Shown here piece after piece: positions 57,040-64,000 of a stretch of DNA of 64,000 nucleotides. How positions within the stretch are numbered: position 1 is the first letter of the stretch; each line of letters starts with the position of its first letter. The DNA is taken from assembly GCA_004794785.1 (NCBI GenBank), contig SJOL01007625.1, positions 688,648 through 752,647 of the forward strand, given 5' to 3'. The stretch comes from Opisthorchis felineus. Lineage: Eukaryota > Platyhelminthes > Trematoda > Opisthorchiida > Opisthorchiidae. The translations under genes were made by a program, and so were the position numbers. The notes beneath the pieces are model-generated. The model was given only the letters and a program-made list of their open reading frames with translations. It was not told the origin of the DNA and did not search any database.

Positions 57040-57240
57040 TGTGTTAATTCAGGTGCGTCCAGCTTGCCCCAATGAACTAGTGATAGCAAGCCCCACTTCG
57101 CATTTCCGGTTTCAGTGTCATCAAGACTATACACCGTTTATGAACCATAATAAGATCAAAACCCCAGTCCAATGCTCCCACGCATTGGTGTGAGCTTATC
57201 AGAACAGTTGCCATAGTAGAGATGGAATAGTAAAGTGAAA
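57040..57240 (+). mobile_element. Hammerhead-SINE (SM-alpha-like), copy D, degenerate
   Basis: GTGCGTCCAGCTTGCCCCAA, then ACTAGTGATAGCAAGC and CACTTCGCAT, align with the head of copy B at 48.7 kb. The decayed core TTTATGAACCATAATAAGAT then CAAAACCCCAGTCCAATGC aligns with the 27.6 kb hammerhead. A GGTGTGAGCTTATCAGAACA arm follows. Neither core box is intact. Confidence 0.6.
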
Positions 57241-60200
57241 TAAAAACCACAAACGGATCGTCACAGAAACAACGGGACCTGGGTGCAGCAACTTGTACGT
57301 TTCACAGTACGTGTTTAAATTTATTCCCTTCATTAGTAATTGATTGTTTTGTCGTGCAGACAAGCTGATTTCTGTTCACTGGTGTGGCCGGGATTCCCCA
57401 CATGCCGTTGGTGCCTGTTTGTCTACATCAAGTAGCAGATCTAGAAACAAATTTCACAGCGGAACGTTACTAGCAGCGGCAAACAAAAATCCTTGAGGAG
57501 ACTGTTTTTTCTCAGTGACCAGTTGAAAGCCCTTTTATGTCACAAGTAAATCCATGCCTAACACCTGAAAACAAAACATAGTTATTACATATTCAGTCTC
57601 AACACACTTGTATCAAAGCAGTTTTAGTTGGTGAAAATTTGGTTGATATGCTTATCGTTCTGTTCTAATATGTACATGTGCCAAACTCCTGGCAGCTAGG
57701 GTTTCTTAACAGACTACTTATCAGGTATGTTTGCAGAGGTCACCTTTAACCATACTAGTAGCCAAGTTACTGCACACGGTGACGCAGACCGAACTAGACC
57801 AAGCCATCAATGATTGGTCTGCTAGTTTTGGGTGTTCGCAATATTCGCACAGTTTGCAGGCACACCACCCTCTTTCGAACAGCTTATTTTCCCGGTTGTT
57901 AGTAATAATATCAATCTACTAATATGATATTTCTTAAAATGATTAATCTTTTGGTGAAAAACATATAGTATGGAGAATGATTCAATAGAAATTACGTGCT
58001 GTTGAAGGGTTATGGCGCGCAGCATCATAGTGACCAGTTGCACAAAAACTAACCTCCCACACGACGAGTAGCCGCGACCCCTCGCTCGATTCCGGCGTTC
58101 TTTTTTGGCTAGCTACACTCAACAGTTAAGGTCATGACGTTTATGCGTAAAGGACGCCGAATACGGACATATACGTAGTAGGTCTACTTCAAAACACACA
58201 TGCTCTGAAGTATGCGGACGGGCTGTAAATCCGCACATCATTGTCCCACAAACCTAAGTGTAGCTGTCTAAAGTATCGGAAGTGTGCCAGGACATTGGTA
58301 GTTAGGGTGCGATCACGACGCGACAGAAATCGGAAGCCCAACAGTCAGAACACGAACAGAAAATCCTCGCACAGGATCTACTCAGCCCACCAAACGAATG
58401 TAAGGAATAGAGAACAACGCGAATGGGAACAGACCAACCAACCAACCAACCGCGCACTGATGATGTGACGAAAGTTTACAAGCTAGTTACCAAGTTCAAT
58501 GAACAGATTAGTGGTCACCTGGTCAACTACCAGTATCTTAAATGTCTAATTAGGCAATGTTAAAGACGCAAAGTTTCAGGCCAACAGCTACTGCCAACTT
58601 GAACATTTCGGTGAAGATTGTTAAGCTGTAATGATACTCATGATACTGTGAGTGTCGACTTCATATTTTAAAATAATCACGCTAGTTTCTAGCTAGAGAA
58701 GTTACCAGTACCAAAGGCCCTTGCTAGGTATCACAGATTACCAGGAGCTAACTGCGAACTAGAAGCTCTGTGGACATAACTGTAACAGATTTCGATTCTG
58801 TGTTACTTTCAACTAAAGCTGTCCGTTTCTTGAATTTGCATGCCTAGGGTATAGCTTAAGAATGCACGGTCAGAACCAAGCCAAAGAATCAGTGCTTTTA
58901 GACGAGTACCTACCCGTCCGTTGCAAATCATTTTAATGGATTTGTATTTCCATGGGTGAAAAGCGTTAGTTACTACAGGAACCATTTCGAAATGGAAAAA
59001 CTCTGAGCCGACAGTACCGCTGGAAAAATAGACTTTCAATTCGGAAGATATAGGATATCTGATTTATTGTTCTGGAATAACGGCAAAGAATTCCAGCAAT
59101 TCAGTCGGAAATGGGGATTTACGCACCGTGCGTGAAGTTCATTTCACAACCAATCAAACGGCAGGGCAGGGACATTATTAAGTACGATGGCCACTAAACA
59201 TTATAGATGGGATCCCGGCTGGTGCTAAGGGTTGTCATGATTGAATGCAGTCCCCTGAAGAAAATCCCTGCCGCAGAGCACCTAAAACACAACAGCGAAT
59301 GCCTTGGTGTGGAGTACTTCAGATTACGCTGAAGCTGCCGCCATCTACATAGAAGATCGGCGAAAAAGTTCGACGACGACCCACCTGTTACCCGAACTAC
59401 AAAAAAGAAAATATGGTATAGGTTTTATGTGTCCTCCAAAATTCCAGACTTGTTGCGAGCACAAGTAATGAGGAGGCATGACTACCGTTCACACAAACTA
59501 GAGGTAGATTATATGACCAAGAGAAGAAAGTGGACGAGTCAGGGAGGAGCATATCTGAACATCAAATGAAGCATGGAAAGAGCGGCGTACGGTGCCATTT
59601 GTAGTCTTATAAAGGCCCACGTTACTGCACTAACAAATGAAGAGTCAGGTAAGTACATTTCAGGGGACCACATTTCTATCTGTGGACTTCTTACCGGTAT
59701 GAAATTACTGAAGAAAGAAGCTCATTTAGTTTGCTCGGCTGGCAAAGCTTTTTTATCCTCCAACGATGTACGAAATGTGTTGACCGTCTACCAAATTATG
59801 AGGGACCGTTTCTCAAGACATCAGTGGCACTCTTGGATTGTATTAATAATTTAAAATTGACATTTAAAAGTATATCCTTCTGATCGTATTCAAGCGAATG
59901 TACGTGGTGAGTTTGCTTAGACAAATATTCAGTATATCCACCAGGTTCTTTCTGAGGTCTAACATTCGAATAGCATTCAACTTCTCACAATGGATGATGA
60001 AATGTTTTACCAACTCTTTATTTGATATCAATTATGTGGGAAATGTAAAGCGCCGATTGTCGCGTGGAATAACAGGATTCTAAAGCCCTTCTCTGGAACA
60101 GGAAAACACACTTGTGCACCTTTTTAAAAGCTGAACAGGATACTCGATGGAGTCCCTCGTAGTCGAGAACTTATTGATGCCTTACCGCATGGTGTACCGC

Positions 60201-60534
60201 ACGCAGGCTGCCTTGAGATCCCGTTGGGAAAATATCCAACAAACACTTTTTGCATCCGAGTCTGGAAGATCATACGTGCCAAAACGGGATACTAGTGTCA
60301 AGGCGTATATTACTGATGAAACATGCAAGTAATGTTTGCTCCGCCTCCGTATCTGATGGAAGGTGGTTACTACAAAAATTATGGAACCATTTTGCGGCGT
60401 TCGCGCATTATTCTTCAATATTCAAAGAACGTCCAGGAAAGTACGACAGGACGCGTGAGAATTTTCACTCTTCAAAAACTCTGTGTAGGTGAGATATATA
60501 CTTTCGTGTCTAATTGCTTGTAACCGCCTAGTTC
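57241..60534. other. No gene recognised; exon-like blocks
   Basis: Blocks noted on + are 57725-57922 (reads LLHTVTQTELDQAINDWSAS), 59573-59648 (ATG in an AGCATGG context, ends at GTAAGT) and 59945-60044 (CAG acceptor, GTAAAG donor, reads FFLRSNIRIAFNFSQWMMKC). None is identifiable. There is a short (ACCA)n run at 58432-58451. Confidence 0.35.
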
Positions 60535-60605
60535 ACGTTTGCTACTACTAGGATGACTCGTCAGTAGTGTACACCGTTGCACCGATACTACTATCGGCTA
60601 CGACG
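60535..60605 (-). repeat. Family-4 SINE-like fragment
   Basis: Minus strand TATCGGTGCAACGGTGTACA then CTACTGACGAGTCATCCTAG aligns with the 45.5 kb copy (TATCAGTGTAACGGTGCATA, CTACTGATGAAGGATACAAG). Confidence 0.4.
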
Positions 60606-62514
60606 AAAAGCTTTGAGCTTACAACTCCAGCTGGTTCATCAAACACAGGAGCCAAAATGTAAACATTAAAATTAACTGCTGTGCAAGTCACGAGCTTCGG
60701 GGAAATAGACCCAACTGATGAAACTCAAAACCGGACAAAACCTCTATTCGCATGTCTGTCCGTTTCGAGCAACATTCCGTATTACCTGGTTTCCGAAATA
60801 CTTTGAGCATCTGCCCTATAACTCTGGCAATCTGGTTCCCTGTGCAATGTCAGCAAAGAAGAGGGTTTTTATTGCACTGATTATCCAAAATTAGGCATTC
60901 TGTTTCCTGTTAAATATACTGTGTTTTGTGCTTTGCGCAGATTACGGTATGGAATTGCCAGTAATGCCTACTTTGTTTATCCACGCTGATGTGGCCACCT
61001 CTTTTCCGGCTGTGTACTGTACTGTGTACTGTGTCTGAAGACACAAGTCACATACAATACTGACTGATTTCTTAGGTAACTGGAGCCAACTCACGCAGAT
61101 GCAAATCATATTCCCCCTGCTCCAAGCTGCACTGTTTTATGCTCTCCATGGTGTAATCCTTCGTTCAAGTGAAACCCAAATATCTGCTCTAGTCCTTTTT
61201 AAAAATAAAACTAGGCAAAATGTCCAAAAGCATGAAGCTGAATAGATTTCCATCAACCGACGGAGTCTCTAAAAAATGTCTGAATCAGTCTTGGCAACCT
61301 ATGAAAAACGTGTACACGGGCTATCTTGAGACAACTTTCCTGAATACTTTGATGGACGTTCAGATGGACGTGCCTAGTGATGGTTTAAACTGCGCCCATC
61401 CCAACGGAGTTTGCAAGTTCAGGGAAGCCTTGTGTGCAGAGTTGTCGTTTTTTCAAAGTTTTCATCAGCCGTTAAAAATGGATACCACTCGAATGCCACC
61501 CATGCTGAAAATAACGGTTTTCTAGGACTCTGAAGTAGCTGTGGCGCACTGCGTGCAGAGCTGTTCTCATGTTTTGTAAGATGCTGCAACCAAACATCAG
61601 GGAAACACAAGAAAGCGATCGCGTACTATGAAACGAAGCGTAAAATGCTGAGTATAGAACACGCGGTTAAACACAGCAAACAATTCTGTTGGATCGGAGT
61701 TGAGACTGAAGTCTAAATTAGGAGAAATAGCGTTACACAAGCCAGTCTAAATAAGAAACCAATCCAGTGGAACTGTATCAGAGCACTCGTATACTTCCAT
61801 CTGATGTCTACTAAGTATTCAGATGTAACGAACATCATCAAAAGGGTCAAAACTGTGTTCCTATCAAAGCACTTGAAGCAAAAATATGAGAACCAATAAA
61901 AAATTCTCCAGGATTTTAAACAGCGAAACAGGTACATGTCAGAGACAGTAACACGAGTGGTGGTAATTTTGATTATGTAGTGAGGTAACATGGACCGTGT
62001 AATAGCCAAACAAATATCCGTTTTTTCGCAGTCAAAATACCGCCTTGTTCGTGCGCTTGCCAGCATACCAGTCGACAGTCGATTCAAGTGTTATCGAACG
62101 CAAGTCCAGGGACAAACGTGCATTTTTATGGGAAAAACAAACTCAACTTTTATAACTGTCTGTAGGATGGAGGGGCCCTATAGCGAGTGGTTTATAGATT
62201 GCTTGGTGTTCGCACTGATGTCCAACTCTAATTGACCTATGGTATGTCCGCCTGAAACGCCCACAGAACCGTATTACATTGGCGTCACCGATGCAACATC
62301 ATTATTATCATCATCATCATCATCATCACCATCATCATCGCATCATAATCATTTTGATCATTATAAGCATGACATCAGTGTTCAACACCGAAGCTTCGCT
62401 GCCTTGCAACCATGGTTTATTTGAAAGCCTTATGGCAGAAAAAGAATAAAAGTGGACGGGGGACTTATTGCTAGCTTGTTACAATCATTCCAAGGTTTCT
62501 ACACCTGCTGACAA
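60606..62514. other. No gene recognised
   Basis: A + frame at 61220-61525 (reads LNCAHPNGVCKFREALCAEL) is open for 101 codons without recognisable family or clear splice sites. An irregular (ATC)n run lies at 62297-62350. Nothing else was seen. Confidence 0.4.
62297..62350. repeat. (ATC)n trinucleotide repeat
   Basis: Run of mostly CAT units with ATT interruptions, read directly. It could be the tail of an unrecognised SINE. Confidence 0.9.
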
Positions 62515-64000
62515 CACGAACGCCACTGGCATCTTTTAGCGGCCATGTCTTGCAGCGTCTTCAACCAGGCGCAGTGGGGATCACGCGGTCCCAATCCCAG
62601 TAGGAGGGTGGAACCGAAAACACTCAGAAGTTTCGCAATTTATTTCATACCCTTCTGCCAACTCCGGGTTTGGCCACCCCTTTGCTTCCACCACCCGGAC
62701 TTGAGCACCGAAAACAGCACTTTCTTCGGCAAACGATAGTTTGGGATGCACAATACATGGCCCAACCCTTGTAGATTCTGATGCTGAACACATACTTCGG
62801 TGAAAGACTCTAGTGCACAAACGAAAGCTCGCTTTTTAATTGTCTCGTTACGGATTCGCCGGAATCAACCAACATGAGCTATGGTGCTGAGAAAATGGTT
62901 GTCGGGCACCTGAAGACATCTCAGTTCCGCTCAACGCTTCGGAGGTGACGATAGTCAGAGAGAACGTAACAGGAGATCCTCCGCACACAGCGGCCACGTC
63001 CCTGATCCATGAAGAAGGACAAATTGCACTGCAGCATTGTACACTCTGACCTTGACAGTCAAGATATGACGTCAGGACCGCGAGTGTCGGAGGTTGGTAA
63101 AACAGTCCGCAGTATAGCCTGATACACACGTCCCTTGAGGTTCACGGATACACCATTTTGACGCCATAGGTGTCTCAAATTAGCAAACGCGACTCGAGCC
63201 TTCCAGACTCGTGCATTGACCTCATTGTCACACTACAATCAGAACTAATGCAACTTCGAAGATACGTAAAACGCTCCACAACTTCCATTGCCTCCCCCTG
63301 GATTGTGACGTGTTAAGTGACTGCATGTCCAGGAGAATGACCTTACACTTTGTGGGGGCAAAGTGCAAGCCAAAGGACGGAATGACTTTGGTCAGTTCAT
63401 TCAAAAAAGCCTGCGCCTTCTCCTCTTCGAAGACGAGAACGCTGTCGTCTGCACATTCCAGATCGACAAGGTTTTTGTCACAGGCTATTTGAACACCGGG
63501 GTTTTGGAGACCTTCCAGCGTTCGTCTTATTATCCCATCGATCACGAAGTTAAATAGGGATGGACAGAGTGGGCATCCCAGACGGACATCACTTTGTGTA
63601 CGGAAGCTTTTGGAGAGCTCACCGTATACTCTCACACGTCCGGAAGTCTGAGAATGCAAAGAACGTATTATGTCCACCAACTTCCGGTGCATTCCTTGGT
63701 GGGCAAGCGTGTAAAGAAGAACAGACCGGTCAACCTACTCGCATCCAAGAATACTAGTATTGTGGGTCGCTTACAGCTATGGCGTTGTTCTAGCACCTGA
63801 CGGAGTGTGAAGATTTGGTCAACGCAAACCCTACCGGGCCGGAATCCCGCTTGCTGTTCTCGGGTCAGTGTTTCACGAGCTACTGTAAGGCGACGAAGCA
63901 CCAGTGACGCCAACAGTCTCGTTACAACCGAAGTTAAGCTGAACCCCATGTGATAACCACACTCACTACGAGCCCCTTTTTTGAAAATGGGCACTATCAC
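62515..64000 (-). mobile_element. RTE-like non-LTR retrotransposon, 3' end present, cut by window edge
   Basis: Minus strand: IVPIFKKGARSECGYHMGFS and TREQQAGFRPGRVCVDQIFT (RT start, 63990-63820), KLVDIIRSLHSQTSGRVRVY, LFNFVIDGIIRRTLEGLQNP, LECADDSVLVFEEEK (motif C, near 63440), PSFGLHFAPTKCKVILLDMQ, EVVERFTYLRSCISSDCS, RVAFANLRHLWRQNGVSV, and at the end DPHCAWLKTLQDMAAKRCQW (62580-62525), which is the conserved C-terminus. There are many frameshifts. It is a different subfamily from the copy at 53.4 kb. Confidence 0.9.
63228..64000 (-). pseudogene. RTE-like reverse transcriptase, catalytic region damaged
   Basis: Motif A starts correctly (ILVFLDAS) but the following FD-S segment is deleted, and the frame shifts into VDRSVLLYTLAHQGMHRKLV. 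Motif B is altered (SDVRLGCPLCPSLFNFVID). Motif C reads CADD in place of YADD; the Asp pair is kept. The frame is open again over 154 codons from 63692 to 63228. Confidence 0.85.

Noticed and set aside
1..64000. CRISPR arrays, rRNA genes, bacterial promoters or operons
   Set aside because: No regularly spaced repeats, rRNA sequence or prokaryote-like gene packing were seen; the repeat content is that of a flatworm nuclear genome.

Overview
This is eukaryotic DNA from a repeat-rich flatworm genome, most likely a trematode. The evidence is the repeat content. CR1-like and RTE-like non-LTR retrotransposons, Penelope-like elements with a GIY-YIG endonuclease remnant, and tRNA-headed SINEs that carry hammerhead-ribozyme motifs are all read directly in the sequence, and the last group resembles the SM-alpha SINEs of schistosomes. 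No species can be named from the window. There are no rRNA genes, CRISPR arrays, bacterial operons or long intact host ORFs; the longest open frame is a retrotransposon remnant of about 200 codons.

Layout: 1-2560 (-) decayed CR1-like element running off the left edge. 2561-9800 mostly unique AT-rich DNA with microsatellites. 9780-10870 (-) Penelope-like fragment. 10871-18232 unique DNA with several exon-like blocks on the + strand that form a tentative gene model. 15960-16205 AT-rich satellite. 19040-19240 (-) tRNA-SINE. 23960-24150 (-), 27540-28150 and 28.5-31 kb: hammerhead SINE copies and unassigned DNA. 31000-32660 (+) the best-preserved Penelope-like element, with possible related debris at 33.15-33.95 kb. 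34.6-44.2 kb: copies of a hammerhead/pseudo-LTR-like repeat, plus a second tRNA-SINE at 37988-38182 (+). 45.5 kb SINE-like copy. 48.54-48.90 kb hammerhead SINE. 51.29-54.61 kb a dense nest of SINE copies, a pseudo-LTR-like repeat and an RTE remnant (-). 57.0 and 60.5 kb further SINE copies. 62515-64000 (-) an RTE-like element running off the right edge.

Every autonomous element seen is dead: catalytic Asp codons are replaced, and there are nonsense codons and frameshifts. The window is therefore intronic or intergenic DNA full of old transposon copies. The notable signal is how many independent repeats carry hammerhead cores, in at least two architectures: a Penelope-type pseudo-LTR-like repeat and a tRNA-SINE body.

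Host coding content is uncertain. Several short open blocks on the + strand have good acceptor and donor sites. The blocks at 13.58, 14.72 and 15.16 kb are phase-compatible in order. A window this size yields a number of such blocks by chance, so all are given low confidence.
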